This document shows, one piece after another, positions 1-9,564 of a stretch of DNA of 64,000 bases. The notes beneath the pieces were generated by a model. It worked only from the letters and a program-made list of their open reading frames with translations, did no database searches and was not told the origin of the DNA. The stretch spans positions 2,275,501 to 2,339,500 of the forward strand of contig NZ_CP123639.1 of the NCBI RefSeq assembly GCF_029889745.1, written 5' to 3'. This DNA comes from Ligilactobacillus faecis. Its GTDB lineage: Bacteria > Bacillota > Bacilli > Lactobacillales > Lactobacillaceae. The position numbers were made by a program, and so were the translations under genes. Every line of letters begins with the position of its first letter. Within the stretch, counting starts at the first letter, position 1.

Positions 1-278
1 GTCGAAAAAACAACATCCCCAACATGAAGCCCAGTACCGATCCCCCCAGCAGAACCAGAGTTGATCACAGCTGTGACCCCAAATTCAACGATCAAAAGAG
101 CTGTGGTCACCCCAGCTTGGACTTTACCGATCCCAGAACGAACTAACACAACAGGTTTTTTAGCTAATTTTCCTTCATAAAAATCGATCCCACCGATCGT
201 TTTTTCAGTTCGATCTTCAAGTTTAGCTAAAAGTTCTTTCAACTCTTCTTCCATTGCACAAATAATTCCATATTTCAT
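1..278 (-). CDS. mtnN: 5'-methylthioadenosine/S-adenosylhomocysteine nucleosidase, N-terminal part
   Basis: The gene runs off the window edge, so only about the first 92 residues are seen. The N-terminus reads MKYGIICAMEEELKELL and is followed by a GGIDFYEGKL segment, an SGIGKVQAG motif and an NSGSAGG motif. This is the pattern of the MTA/SAH nucleosidase (Pfs) family, cytosolic enzymes that cleave adenine from methylthioadenosine and S-adenosylhomocysteine in methyl-cycle salvage and AI-2 precursor formation. The ATG is preceded by an AGAAGGGA ribosome site. It lies just downstream of a small membrane protein gene and the Nudix gene on the same strand, probably one transcript. Confidence 0.9.
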   Translation of the reverse strand, partial: MKYGIICAMEEELKELLAKLEDRTEKTIGGIDFYEGKLAKKPVVLVRSGIGKVQAGVTTALLIVEFGVTAVINSGSAGGIGTGLHVGDVVFS

Positions 279-301
279 CTGACGCTATTGTCCCTTCTAC
301 T

Positions 302-526
302 TTAAAAATTTACAAAACGCATAAACAAGAAAACTAAAACCAGTAAAACACACAAGATCCCGATCGTAATATTCAACCGCTTTGCTAAACGCTTAGTTTT
401 TTGTGCTTCAGTCTCGGCTTTTTGCCTTTTTTTAGCTTCCGTACGACTATGACCTTGTGCCTCAACATTCGCATTTTTACTTCGGCGCAAAGGACGTTCA
501 TTTGTCGTTTCGTTTTTTTCTTCCAT
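302..526 (-). CDS. Small single-pass membrane protein, unknown function
   Basis: A 74-residue protein. The first 48 residues are highly charged and rich in Lys, Glu, Arg and Thr. One hydrophobic segment follows (about residues 53-70, ITIGILCVLLVLVFLF), ending in RFVNF. This predicts an N-in, C-terminal anchor. The ATG has an AGGTGAAATACG ribosome site. It sits between the Nudix gene (16 bp upstream) and mtnN (24 bp downstream), a linkage that suggests one operon. I do not recognise a functional family. Confidence 0.7.
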   Translation of the reverse strand: MEEKNETTNERPLRRSKNANVEAQGHSRTEAKKRQKAETEAQKTKRLAKRLNITIGILCVLLVLVFLFMRFVNF

Positions 527-541
527 CGTATTTCACCTATT

Positions 542-1084
542 TTAACGCATCAACTGCCAAAACATGACTGCCATGATCGTCTTACTATCACAGATCAAAC
601 CTGACTGCATTGCTTTTAACGCTTCAGCTTGCGTTAATTCGACTTTTTCTAGAAATTCATCTTCGTCTTGGGGCAGTTCTTCTTTGACTGGTGTCAGACC
701 ACTAGCATGATAAAGATAGATCTTTTCATCTGCAAAACCAGGTGAAGTGTAAAATGGCATGATCAACTCAAGCTTTTCTGCTTGATAGCGTGCTTCTTCA
801 TTTAATTCACGCATCGCAGTCTCGAGCGGACTATTTTGTTCATTTGGTTCGATCTTACCAGCTGGGATCTCTAACGTAACTTGACCAAGTGGGGCGCGCC
901 ACTGCTTGATAAAAACCATCTTATCAGCTGGTGTGATCGCGATCACACCTACAGCACCATGATGTCGCACGATCTCACGATATGATGTTTTACCATTTGG
1001 CAACTGGACTGTTTCGCGATCAAGATCGATCACTGTCCCATCAAAAAGATGTTCAACTGCGGTAACTTTTTCTTCAAATTCCAT
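542..1084 (-). CDS. nudF: Nudix hydrolase, ADP-ribose pyrophosphatase type
   Basis: About 180 residues. I start at the internal ATG (MEFEEK) because GAAAGGGCG lies at proper distance upstream; an in-frame start seven codons earlier lacks such a site. The Nudix box is visible as GKIEPNE, then REL, then EE, with a two-residue longer spacer than the textbook GX5EX7REUXEE pattern. Family members hydrolyse ADP-ribose and related nucleoside diphosphate sugars to AMP and a sugar phosphate, using Mg bound by the box glutamates. It probably heads a short operon with the small membrane protein and mtnN. Confidence 0.88.
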   Translation of the reverse strand: MEFEEKVTAVEHLFDGTVIDLDRETVQLPNGKTSYREIVRHHGAVGVIAITPADKMVFIKQWRAPLGQVTLEIPAGKIEPNEQNSPLETAMRELNEEARYQAEKLELIMPFYTSPGFADEKIYLYHASGLTPVKEELPQDEDEFLEKVELTQAEALKAMQSGLICDSKTIMAVMFWQLMR

Positions 1085-1151
1085 TACACTCGCCCTTTCA
1101 AGCAAAATTTAACAGTTTAATTATAACATATCTCATTTTCGGTCCAAACGA

Positions 1152-1198
1152 CAACAAGTTGTACTTGGAGCCTATCTCAGATCCAAATACAACTTGCT
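1152..1198 (-). terminator. Hairpin downstream of ileS
   Basis: On the minus strand AAGTTGTATTTGGA pairs with TCCAAGTACAACTT around a 12-nt loop, just after the ileS stop. The stem is long but the following tract (GTTGTCGTTTGG) is poor in U, so it may act weakly or protect the 3' end. Confidence 0.5.
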
Positions 1199-1207
1199 GG
1201 TTAATTA

Positions 1208-4003
1208 TTATTTTTCAAGACCTTCGCTAACTGCTTCAGGGAAGTTAGTTGCAACGATCTGGGCACAAGAAGCACAAAGTTCAGGGAAGCGTTCGTCACT
1301 GCCAACATCTAAAGTGATGCGACGACAACGTGGACAAACATCACCTTCTGCATGTTTGACAACGACTTTGACTGCACCATAATCATCTGCGTCGGCAGGC
1401 GCTTCTTCTAACGGTAAAACATCAAGTTCAGAAACGATCAAAGCTTGGCGGATATCAGCATCTAAACTGTCAAGTTCGGCTTTGACACCTTCAGAAACAT
1501 ATAAGAAGACATGCGCTTCAAATGATTTACCGATCAATTTAGCATTCCGTGCTTCTTCTAAACTCTTCAAAACGTGCGAACGTAATTTCATGAAACGCGT
1601 CCAGTTTTGTGTGATCTGATCTTCATGATCAAAATGTTCGACTGCTGGCATCTCTGCTAGTTGGACATAATCTTCTGGTTCTTTTAAGAAGTTCCAAACT
1701 TCTTCAGTCGTATGTGGCATAACTGGCGTCATCAATTTAGCTAGACGCACGACTGTATCATAAAGAACTGTTTGCATCGAACGACGTTTCTTAGCGTCTT
1801 TTGCTTCCACGTAAACAACATCTTTAGCAACTGCCAAGTAGAAAGCAGAAAGATCGGTCGTGACAAAATTGATCAATTTCTTGTAGATGTCCATGAAATT
1901 ATAATTAGCGTAGTCATCTAAGATCTCTTTTGTGAATTTATTGACTGCGATCTGCATATATTGATCGATCGCTTCAAGTTCTTCAAATGCGACCTTATCC
2001 TTAGCTGGCTCAAAATCACTTGTATTTGCCAATAAGAAGCGCACCGTATTCCGCACTTTACGGTAGCTTTCTGAGATCTGGGCAAAGCTTTCCATCGAAA
2101 CACGCACATCAGCTGAAGTATCAACACTTAAGACCCAAAGACGAATGATCTCGGCCCCCATCTTCTTGATAACTTCTTCGGGAACGATCGTATTTCCAAG
2201 TGATTTACTCATCTTACGCCCTTCACCGTCAAGCGTGAAACCTTGAGAGACGATCTGCTTATATGGTGCATGACCAGAAACGGCCACGCTTGTGATCAAA
2301 CTCGAGTTGAACCAACCACGGTATTGGTCAGACCCTTCCAAGTATAGATCAGCAGGATAAGTCAAATAATCACGCTCTGCACAAACACCTTGATGTGAAG
2401 TACCTGAGTCAAACCAAACATCCATGATATCTGTTTCTTTAGTAAATTCGCCGTTTGGTGAATGCTCATTTGTATAACCTTCTGGTAAAAGATCTTTAGC
2501 ATCTAACTTGAACCAAATATTAGAGCCATGTTTTTCGACTAATTGTGCGACATGTTCGATCGTTTCTTTTTCCATGATCGCTGTACCATCTTCCGCATAG
2601 AAGATCGGAAGCGGTACGCCCCAAACACGTTGCCGTGAGATGACCCAATCGCCACGATCGCGGATCATGTTATACAAGCGTTTTTGACCCCATTCAGGTA
2701 AGAAGTCGACTTCATTGATCGCATCTAAAATATTATTACGGATCTTATCAACTGAAGCAAACCATTGTGGTGTTGCTCGGAAGATGATCGGTTTCTTTGT
2801 CCGCCAGTCAAAAGGATAGCTATGTTCGTATTCCATCGACTTCAATAAAAGACCAGCTTTTTCAAGTTTTTGTAAAGCTACTTCATTAGCATCTTCATAA
2901 AAGACACCATCAAATTCAGGGCCACACTCAGCTGTCAAGTGACCAGTATCATTTACCGGCGCAAAGATCTCTAAGCCGTATTTCATCCCCATCTTGTAGT
3001 CATCATCACCATAACCAGGAGCAGTGTGGACTAAGCCAGTACCAGAATCAGTTGTGACGAAATCACCTAACATCACAAGCAATTCCCGATCATCATAGAA
3101 TGGGTGCTTAGCTGTGATATATTCAAGTTCTTGTCCTTTAACGACTTTGAGCGTCTTAACGTTTTCCCAACCAAACAACTCAGCATTTTTTTGCACTAAG
3201 TCGGCTGCCATCACAAATTTACGTGTTTCACCTTCTGGTTGAACTACAGCATAGTCAAAGGAGGCATCGATCGTGATCCCTTCAGAGGCTGGGATCGTCC
3301 ATGGTGTAGTCGTCCAAACGACCATGTAAGTATCTTCATCTAAAACCCCTTTACCATCTAAAACTTGTTCAGCATAGAAAGCAGATGGTGAAGTTACATC
3401 ATGGTATTCAACTTCAGCTTCAGCTAAAGCAGATTCAGATGACCAAGACCAGTAAACAGGACGCTTTCCTTTGTAGATCAAGCCTTTTTCAGCCATCTTG
3501 CCAAAGACGCGGATCTGTTGCGCTTCATATTCAGGTGCAAGTGTCAAATATGGGTCGTCCCACTCACCAGCGACACCTAAACGTTTGAAATCTTTTCGTT
3601 GTTTATCGACTTGTTCTAAAGCATATTCGCGACATTTTTCTCTAAAATCAGCCACAGAAAGTGCTTTACGGTCGACCCCAGCCTTTTTTAATTGTTGTTC
3701 GATCGGAAGACCATGAGTATCCCAACCTGGAACATAAGGAGCCCGAAAGCCCATCATTGATTTAGCACGTACGATGATATCTTTTGAGATCTTGTTCATT
3801 GCGTGTCCCATATGAATATTTCCGTTTGCATATGGCGGTCCATCATGTAAGACAAAAGAAGGTTTGCCTTCGTTTAATTTTTGGCGTCGTTCATAAACTT
3901 TATTTTCTTCCCATTCTGTTTGACGCTCTAATTCGCGTACAGGTAAATTCCCACGCATCGGAAATTTAGTTTTACCTAAATTTAAAGTATCTTTGATTCT
4001 CAT
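1208..4003 (-). CDS. ileS: Isoleucyl-tRNA synthetase
   Basis: A 931-residue class I aminoacyl-tRNA synthetase of normal bacterial length that charges tRNA-Ile with isoleucine in the cytosol. The HIGH motif appears as [13 protein letters not shown] near residue 57 and the KMSKS motif as [11 protein letters not shown] near residue 595. The connective editing domain with TTTPWTIP lies between them. The C-terminus carries the zinc ribbon CPRCRR...CASC. The gene follows divIVA, the usual Firmicutes order, but has its own T-box leader whose specifier region contains an ATC codon. Expression is therefore expected to rise when tRNA-Ile is uncharged. Confidence 0.98.
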   Translation of the reverse strand: MRIKDTLNLGKTKFPMRGNLPVRELERQTEWEENKVYERRQKLNEGKPSFVLHDGPPYANGNIHMGHAMNKISKDIIVRAKSMMGFRAPYVPGWDTHGLPIEQQLKKAGVDRKALSVADFREKCREYALEQVDKQRKDFKRLGVAGEWDDPYLTLAPEYEAQQIRVFGKMAEKGLIYKGKRPVYWSWSSESALAEAEVEYHDVTSPSAFYAEQVLDGKGVLDEDTYMVVWTTTPWTIPASEGITIDASFDYAVVQPEGETRKFVMAADLVQKNAELFGWENVKTLKVVKGQELEYITAKHPFYDDRELLVMLGDFVTTDSGTGLVHTAPGYGDDDYKMGMKYGLEIFAPVNDTGHLTAECGPEFDGVFYEDANEVALQKLEKAGLLLKSMEYEHSYPFDWRTKKPIIFRATPQWFASVDKIRNNILDAINEVDFLPEWGQKRLYNMIRDRGDWVISRQRVWGVPLPIFYAEDGTAIMEKETIEHVAQLVEKHGSNIWFKLDAKDLLPEGYTNEHSPNGEFTKETDIMDVWFDSGTSHQGVCAERDYLTYPADLYLEGSDQYRGWFNSSLITSVAVSGHAPYKQIVSQGFTLDGEGRKMSKSLGNTIVPEEVIKKMGAEIIRLWVLSVDTSADVRVSMESFAQISESYRKVRNTVRFLLANTSDFEPAKDKVAFEELEAIDQYMQIAVNKFTKEILDDYANYNFMDIYKKLINFVTTDLSAFYLAVAKDVVYVEAKDAKKRRSMQTVLYDTVVRLAKLMTPVMPHTTEEVWNFLKEPEDYVQLAEMPAVEHFDHEDQITQNWTRFMKLRSHVLKSLEEARNAKLIGKSFEAHVFLYVSEGVKAELDSLDADIRQALIVSELDVLPLEEAPADADDYGAVKVVVKHAEGDVCPRCRRITLDVGSDERFPELCASCAQIVATNFPEAVSEGLEK

Positions 4004-4044
4004 AAAAATACCTGCCGTGGAGTGGTGAACACAGCTTGCCCTTC

Positions 4045-4300
4045 CTTATTTTTTTGAATAAAAAAGATCTCATCCCTACAAGGGACGAGATCTCGCGGTA
4101 CCACCCAATTTAAGAATTTTACTAAAATTCCACTCTATGATCGGCTAACACTGATCAAGCGGACAAAGCTACTAAAGTTCACCTTGCCAAAAAAGAGATG
4201 ATAAGAACAACTTCAGTGGGTGACCGATCTTTGCACCAATCCCATCGGCTCGCTGACACCATGTAAGTTTATCTCTTGTTCTCTTATAATTTTTAATCGA
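4045..4300 (-). promoter_or_regulatory. T-box leader of ileS
   Basis: On the minus strand the conserved antiterminator segment GGGTGGTACCGCG is followed by a terminator hairpin (GATCTCGTCCC, loop, GGGATGAGATC) and a run of U. Upstream, a stem I-like helix closes AAGAGAT with ATCTCTT. Just inside it lies CTTATC, giving an Ile ATC specifier. T-boxes bind the cognate uncharged tRNA and switch from terminator to antiterminator. Position directly before ileS agrees with an isoleucine T-box. Confidence 0.93.
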
Positions 4301-4309
4301 CCTTAAACA

Positions 4310-5053
4310 CTAGGCGTTTTCCGAACTGTCTTCAGCAAACTGACGCCCGCTAGTAGAGTTGGATTCTGGGAAGATCACAACTGTTTCCTTTTCCTCTTCA
4401 ACTGTTGCAGTGTCATCTACGCCTTGTTCAGGTACATAAACGTCTGTTGTTTCGTCTTTATCATTTGAAAATGATTTTACTTCTTTTGCCTCGGCTTTGT
4501 CAAGGGTATCATCATGACGAATTGCTTCTTGGATCGCTTCATAACTAGTTGTTTCTCCTTGACGTAAAATATCATCCCATTCACTGCCTTTGACAACTTC
4601 AAGCTGTGATTCTAACATCACTTGGAGCTTTTGTCTAAAAATGCGCGCTTGCTTTCTTAGATCATCCGTTTCCAAAGCTAAGCGCTTGGATTTCTTTGAA
4701 GCCTCATCGATGATATGCCGTGATTTTTCATTTGCTTGATCAATGATATCTTGACCTTGCTTTTGAGCTTCACGATTGATGATCTCAGCTTCACGTTGTG
4801 AATTAGCCTTAACTTTATCGGCAGCTTCTTGGGCAACAATGATCGATTGATTCAACGAATCTTTCAAATCATTGAAATATTTGAGTTTTTCTTGACTTTG
4901 GCGTAAGCTCTCAGTCAAATGCTCATTTTCTTTTAAGACCAACTCATAGTCTTTGATGATCTGATCTAAAAAATCATTGACTTCATCTTGATCATAGCCA
5001 CGTAATTTTGTATGAAACTCTTTATTATGAATATCCAAAGGGGTCAATGCCAT
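4310..5053 (-). CDS. divIVA: DivIVA-family polar/septal scaffold protein
   Basis: The chosen start (MALTPLDIHNKEF) has GGAGGTG eight bases upstream; the first ATG of the open frame, five codons earlier, lies inside that site. The product is about 247 residues. The conserved N-terminal lipid-binding segment is MALTPLDIHNKEFHTKLRGYD, followed by a long coiled coil (about residues 30-165) rich in Glu, Lys and Gln. The acidic tail from about residue 190 is low in complexity. DivIVA marks negatively curved membrane at septa and poles and recruits Min and cell-wall proteins. Its place after ylmH and before ileS is the standard Firmicutes order. Confidence 0.95.
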   Translation of the reverse strand: MALTPLDIHNKEFHTKLRGYDQDEVNDFLDQIIKDYELVLKENEHLTESLRQSQEKLKYFNDLKDSLNQSIIVAQEAADKVKANSQREAEIINREAQKQGQDIIDQANEKSRHIIDEASKKSKRLALETDDLRKQARIFRQKLQVMLESQLEVVKGSEWDDILRQGETTSYEAIQEAIRHDDTLDKAEAKEVKSFSNDKDETTDVYVPEQGVDDTATVEEEKETVVIFPESNSTSGRQFAEDSSENA

Positions 5054-5080
5054 CCCCAACACCTCCAAATTTTGTAAAAA

Positions 5081-5863
5081 TCATTTTCTGATAACTGAAA
5101 CTTCACAGCGAAGCTTATCCCGTTTTGATCGGCCTAAGACTTGCTCGAATCTGATCCGCCCATAACCGCGGACTGAAATAATATCTTTTGAACCTACCTC
5201 AAGATCCGAGCGCTCAAGGGTAAGCCAATTTAAACTGATCTTCTTAGCGTTGATCATATCTTTGACACGCTGGCGTGAAAGTCCATAGACTGCTTTGACG
5301 ATCACATCAATACGTAAAGAACTACACGAGATAACTAATTTTTCCCAAGCGGGTATAACTTCTGTCAACTGGGTCAACTCTTTAGGTCGCAATGACACAT
5401 GAACTTTACCGATCTGGTCGACTTGTTGGACCAAATATTCACTGATATTTTTTTGGACGATAACTTGCCAAGAAAATTCATCTGTAATGATATCCCCTAA
5501 AACATCCCGTTCTAGGCCTACATTTGCCAGTGTCCCTAAGACTTTACCGTGGCTCAAAGTCACAAACTTGGTCGGATAATCGATCTCCAATAATTGTAGT
5601 TCAAAATCAGCTAGCGTTGGTTCATAATAAGCTGGATAAAACAAAAGACGTTTCCGTTCTGCACCAGCAAAACCTCCATGGACACTCATCTTGACTGGAC
5701 CCTCAGCTTGTAACAAAAAGCGCGCAATATACTGCTGTCTTGGATCTAAAAAATGTGTCAACACTGGCCGATATTCATCTTGAGCTTGTCTGATCAGATC
5801 CAACAATTGATCGATCAGTGGCCGTTCTTCTTTACGAAAATGTTGATATATCTGCTCACTCAC
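5081..5863 (-). CDS. ylmH: YlmH-family RNA-binding protein (S4 domain)
   Basis: A 260-residue protein. The C-terminal third carries an S4-like RNA-binding fold (LRIDVIVKAVYGLSRQRV, KISLNWL, RGYGRIRF). The N-terminal part matches the YlmH family, which has been linked to division and ribosome-associated quality control. The predicted start is GTG at 5863-5861. There is no normal Shine-Dalgarno next to it; instead AGAAGGGGA lies upstream of a stem-loop (see the leader element at 5861-5949). It is encoded between yggT and divIVA, the usual order. Confidence 0.9.
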   Translation of the reverse strand: MSEQIYQHFRKEERPLIDQLLDLIRQAQDEYRPVLTHFLDPRQQYIARFLLQAEGPVKMSVHGGFAGAERKRLLFYPAYYEPTLADFELQLLEIDYPTKFVTLSHGKVLGTLANVGLERDVLGDIITDEFSWQVIVQKNISEYLVQQVDQIGKVHVSLRPKELTQLTEVIPAWEKLVISCSSLRIDVIVKAVYGLSRQRVKDMINAKKISLNWLTLERSDLEVGSKDIISVRGYGRIRFEQVLGRSKRDKLRCEVSVIRK

Positions 5864-5949
5864 CTATCTGTTGCTATATTAAATGTGAAAGTATGCATCC
5901 AAATATAATAATTTGATCACACTGAGAAAGAAATATAGATTCCCCTTCT
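5861..5949 (-). promoter_or_regulatory. SD-hairpin-start leader element of ylmH (copy A)
   Basis: Reading along the minus strand: AGAAGGGGA, then CTATATTTCTTTC, a variable inner region, then AATATAGCAACAGATAG and the GTG start. The CTATATT and AATATAG arms are complementary. If they pair, the purine-rich site is brought to within about 12 bases of the start codon. Related copies precede minC, mreD, mreC and cls. Confidence 0.55.
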
Positions 5950-6038
5950 AAAGGCTATTCTTTGACCACGATCACCTATCTACATTTTACCTTTCTCATA
6001 GGCGATCTGCGACACATTTTCGCTCTTTGATCACAGTG

Positions 6039-6305
6039 TTAAAAACCAAGGCCTAAAAGAGCCAAAAGCGCAAACACACCACGTTCAACAAACTGCAAAA
6101 CGATCAAAGCTACTAATGGAGCAAAACTGATCCCTGCGATCGGCGGGATAAAGTCAAATAACCTTAAATATGGCTGACATATTTTGATCAATAATTGCCC
6201 AAGTTTTGTGTTATATGCTCCTGGAAACCACGAAAGTAAACAGTAAGCAACGATCAAAAATGAATAAATATTGAATAAATCACTAATTATCGTTAATAGT
6301 CCCAC
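6039..6305 (-). CDS. yggT: YggT family membrane protein
   Basis: An 88-residue protein with two hydrophobic segments (about residues 5-25 and 60-85) separated by a loop with the family signature CLLSWFPGAYNT and a PYLRLFDFIPP motif. It starts at GTG with AGAGGTAG upstream. YggT/YlmG proteins of Firmicutes lie between sepF and ylmH in the division cluster, as here. Their exact role is not settled; they are thought to help organise division or membrane functions. Confidence 0.9.
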   Translation of the reverse strand: MGLLTIISDLFNIYSFLIVAYCLLSWFPGAYNTKLGQLLIKICQPYLRLFDFIPPIAGISFAPLVALIVLQFVERGVFALLALLGLGF

Positions 6306-6317
6306 TTAATACTACCT

Positions 6318-6761
6318 CTATTTATAATTATAGTCGTTATCCCGCATTGTATCGGTCAAACTTCCCTCAACTTCAAAATCTTGTGGTGTACACAAGAAGA
6401 TCTGTTCACCGATCCGTTTGATCTCACCATCGACTGCAAAAACGACTCCTGAAAGAAAATCAACAACACGGTGGGCTTGCGCATCGTCCATCCGTTGAAA
6501 ATTGACTACAGCTGCCTGACCTTCAAGTAACCGTGAAGCGATCGCACGTACATCAGAAAAGATCCGTGGTTCGAAAAGCATGATCTTTTTTTCTAATGGG
6601 CGTTTATTATTATGCAATTCCATCACATTTGGTTGCTCTTTTAGATCATTATCTGGTCGTGGTGGTTCTGTATAATTATTAGGTTCCGAGCGATCATCTT
6701 CAATTCTTTCTTCTTCATCATCGATATTAAAAAAACTACCAAGTCTACTTGAAAATGACAT
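6318..6761 (-). CDS. sepF: Cell division protein SepF
   Basis: A 147-residue protein. It has an N-terminal short amphipathic membrane-binding helix (MSFSSRLGSFFNI), an acidic linker rich in Asp, Glu and Pro, and a C-terminal SepF domain (about residues 58-140: KIMLFEPRIFSDV, AVVNFQRMDD, RVVDFLSGVVFAVDGEI). SepF bundles FtsZ filaments and ties the ring to the membrane alongside FtsA. It is 17 bp downstream of ftsZ with a GGGGGAACGAAT ribosome site, so it is probably co-transcribed. Confidence 0.95.
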   Translation of the reverse strand: MSFSSRLGSFFNIDDEEERIEDDRSEPNNYTEPPRPDNDLKEQPNVMELHNNKRPLEKKIMLFEPRIFSDVRAIASRLLEGQAAVVNFQRMDDAQAHRVVDFLSGVVFAVDGEIKRIGEQIFLCTPQDFEVEGSLTDTMRDNDYNYK

Positions 6762-6778
6762 ATTCGTTCCCCCTTATT

Positions 6779-8038
6779 TTAGTGACGGCGCCGTGAGAAA
6801 AATGGTGGGTTACTTAGATCATCATCATTGTTATTTTGTTCGTTTGATGAGTTAGATCCAAAAACGTTGAAGTCTGTTTTTTCAACATTTTGGAATTCTG
6901 TTTCACGTTGTTGAGTTGATTTTCGTGCCCCATTCATCTCACGTGAAAGATCCCAATCTCCTAGTGGATCATTATTGGTCGGCTGTGTTTTTGGTTGTTC
7001 TTTGCTCGTTTGTTCGTTAGTAAAAGGCCGTTTTATATTATGTGGTTTGAATCCACTATTTACTTCTTTTTTCTTTTTATCGATCCCCGTTGCGATAACG
7101 GTAACGATCACGCTATCTTGTAATGATTCATTGATCGAAGTTCCGAAAATGATGTTGACATCGCTTGTCGCTGCTTGAGAAACGATATCAGAAGCCGCTT
7201 GTGCTTCAAATAAACTTAGATCTGGACCACCTGTAATATTCAAAAGAACTTGTTCAGCACCATCGATCGAAACTTCAAGCAATGGTGAAGAGATCGCTTT
7301 TTTAGTTGCTTCTTCAGTCCGATTTTCACCGTTAGCAGAACCGATCCCCATCAAGGCAGAACCTTGATTTTGCATCACAGTTTTAACATCCGCAAAGTCT
7401 AAGTTAACGTATCCTGGAGAAGTGATCAGATCTGAAATACCTTGCACACCTTGACGTAAAACATTATCTGCTTCTTGGAAAGCTTGTAACATCGGGGTCT
7501 TTTTATCGACGATCTCAAGTAAGCGGTTATTAGCAATAATAACTAGCGTATCTACGTGTTCTTTCATCTTGGCTACACCTTCAGCTGCAAAACGTGCCCG
7601 CTTTGGTCCTTCAAAACTGAATGGACGCGTCACGACCCCAACTGTCAAAGCCCCTTGCTCTCTAGCGATCTTAGCAATGATCGGAGCTGCACCAGTCCCA
7701 GTGCCTCCTCCCATTCCAGCAGTAACAAAGATCATATCCGCCCCTTCAAGTGCGGCTGCGATCGCTTCTTCACTCTCTTGAGCTGCTTTACTTCCGATCT
7801 CTGGATTTGCACCTGCACCAAGACCACGTGTCAACTTAGGCCCTAATTGGATCTTTGTTTCAGCATTAGAGTTTTTAAGTGCTTGCACATCAGTGTTAGC
7901 TACGATAAACTCCACACCTTTAACGTCATCTGCGATCATTCGATTGACCGCATTTCCGCCTGCACCACCGACACCGATCACTTTGATCGTAGCCCCATGT
8001 TGCATTTGGTCATCAAATGAAAATTCCATACTATCCAT
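6779..8038 (-). CDS. ftsZ: Cell division GTPase FtsZ
   Basis: About 419 residues from the chosen ATG (MDSMEFSF), which has GGAGGAAAGTAGT upstream; an ATG five codons earlier overlaps a site too close to use. The tubulin signature GGGTGTG is at about residues 110-116 and the nucleotide-binding [10 protein letters not shown] near 22-31. A variable Asn/Gln-rich linker leads to the conserved C-terminal peptide ([11 protein letters not shown]) that binds FtsA and SepF. The protein polymerises with GTP into the Z ring at midcell. It lies directly after ftsA (27 bp). Confidence 0.98.
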   Translation of the reverse strand: MDSMEFSFDDQMQHGATIKVIGVGGAGGNAVNRMIADDVKGVEFIVANTDVQALKNSNAETKIQLGPKLTRGLGAGANPEIGSKAAQESEEAIAAALEGADMIFVTAGMGGGTGTGAAPIIAKIAREQGALTVGVVTRPFSFEGPKRARFAAEGVAKMKEHVDTLVIIANNRLLEIVDKKTPMLQAFQEADNVLRQGVQGISDLITSPGYVNLDFADVKTVMQNQGSALMGIGSANGENRTEEATKKAISSPLLEVSIDGAEQVLLNITGGPDLSLFEAQAASDIVSQAATSDVNIIFGTSINESLQDSVIVTVIATGIDKKKKEVNSGFKPHNIKRPFTNEQTSKEQPKTQPTNNDPLGDWDLSREMNGARKSTQQRETEFQNVEKTDFNVFGSNSSNEQNNNDDDLSNPPFFSRRRH

Positions 8039-8065
8039 ACTACTTTCCTCCATCTCCTATTACCT

Positions 8066-9415
8066 TTAATCGATATCAAAGAATTTTTCAAATAAACGTG
8101 AAAAACGTCTTTTCGATGGTTGTTTCTCAGTTTCTTTATCTTTTTTTTCGTTAGAGCGTGTTTCTTTTTCTTCGCCAGCTTCTTCTTTTTCAACTGGGCG
8201 CATATTTTTTTCAACGTTTCTTTGCTCAATGATCACATCTTGACCATCCAATGTTCGACGAACGATCTGTTCGACTTCATTTTCTTTGGTAACGTACTCG
8301 ACGATCCCGATAACTTGTGCAAAAGATGGGATCCGGAGATTCATCTCTTGAGGGATAAAGATCTTGACATTGACTTCAAAGATCCTTTGAGCAAGTTCTC
8401 TGACACCAGGTAAGGCAGCTAATCCTCCCGTCAAGATGATCCCGCCTGGAAGTTGTAACGCGTTGATCTGGGTCAAAGCATCTTTTAATTTGCCAAAGAT
8501 CTGTTCTAAACGAGCTTCGATGATCTGAGCTAAATATTCTTCAGTCACAAGTTCTGGTTCTTGTTGACCAACAACGTTGACTGGAAAAGTTTCTTCTCCT
8601 AAGGCTAGATTCACATCAGCGTAACCGTAATTGCGCTTCAAGATCTCCGCATTTTCGATCGAAGTATTCAAAACGACCGAAATATCGCGCGTTACGTAAT
8701 CGCCACCTTCTTGATCGACATAAGTATACTTTAACTGGTGGTCGTGAACAACGGCAGCTGTCGTTTGGCCACCGCCAAGATCGATCAAGATCGCACCAAA
8801 ATCTTTTTCACCATCTGTTAAGGCGCTTTGCGATAACGCTAAAGGTGCTACGATCATATCACGAACTTTAAGCCCAGCACGTTCGATACATTTACGTGTA
8901 TTATGTAAGATCGTTTTTGGACCTGTATACATCACGCCCTGCATCTCTAAACGGACGCCGACCATCCCTCGTGGGTCTTTTATCCCGTCAAAACCGTCAA
9001 CAATAAATTCATCTGGAACAATATCGATCACATCACGTTCAGGCGGTAAATTTTGGACCAAAGCGGCTTCCGTTACACGTTGTACATCAACGTCACTGAT
9101 CTCCTTTGAATTTCCATCTTCGTTGCCGATCGCGATCATCCCTTTACAGCGCTCGATCTGTAACATATTTGCTGGCACACCGACACTTACTTCAGAGATC
9201 TGGATATTTGCTTTTTCTTCAGCTTGTTTGACTGCTTCTTTGATCGCACGTACGACTTGGTCGATATCAACGATCACACCACGGTTCAAACCAGCTGAAC
9301 GCGTGTTTCCGTAGCCAATTATGTTGATTTGGTCTTTGAGATACTCAGCTATTATGACTTTGATCGAAGTCGTACCGATGTCTAGGCCAACATAGATACT
9401 AGAGTTTCCCATCAA
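8066..9415 (-). CDS. ftsA: Cell division protein FtsA
   Basis: A 449-residue actin-fold ATPase. The phosphate 1 motif (YVGLDIGTTSIKV) is at residues 8-20, phosphate 2 (AILIDLGGGQTTAAV) near 200, and the adenosine motif (GIILTGGLAALPG) near 325. A basic, low-complexity tail ends in SRLFEKFFDID, an amphipathic membrane-targeting segment. FtsA anchors FtsZ to the membrane and activates septal synthesis. The ribosome site is GGGAGG before ATG ATG. About 150 bp of AT-rich sequence separates it from divIB. Confidence 0.97.
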   Translation of the reverse strand: MMGNSSIYVGLDIGTTSIKVIIAEYLKDQINIIGYGNTRSAGLNRGVIVDIDQVVRAIKEAVKQAEEKANIQISEVSVGVPANMLQIERCKGMIAIGNEDGNSKEISDVDVQRVTEAALVQNLPPERDVIDIVPDEFIVDGFDGIKDPRGMVGVRLEMQGVMYTGPKTILHNTRKCIERAGLKVRDMIVAPLALSQSALTDGEKDFGAILIDLGGGQTTAAVVHDHQLKYTYVDQEGGDYVTRDISVVLNTSIENAEILKRNYGYADVNLALGEETFPVNVVGQQEPELVTEEYLAQIIEARLEQIFGKLKDALTQINALQLPGGIILTGGLAALPGVRELAQRIFEVNVKIFIPQEMNLRIPSFAQVIGIVEYVTKENEVEQIVRRTLDGQDVIIEQRNVEKNMRPVEKEEAGEEKETRSNEKKDKETEKQPSKRRFSRLFEKFFDID

Positions 9416-9564
9416 TTTGCCTCCCTTATGATTTTAATAATGTTCTCATCTCATAATATTTGAATTCAATAGGTTAATTCTACCATAAAAAGATAACTAT
9501 TGGCTACTTGTCAACCCCTACAAATAAAAATTTTAGTACTACGCTTTTTAGCCTTTTTTAATTC
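9416..9564 (-). promoter_or_regulatory. Gap between divIB and ftsA with possible promoter
   Basis: On the minus strand there is a TTGACA (around 9509) but the best -10 candidates (TAGAAT, TATCTT) are at poor spacing, so a promoter for ftsA-ftsZ is possible, not firm. No open reading frame or strong hairpin is seen. Confidence 0.3.

Noticed and set aside
7556-7846. Long open frames opposite ftsZ, ftsA, ileS and other core genes
   Set aside because: They are antisense shadows without ribosome sites and with no recognisable protein pattern.
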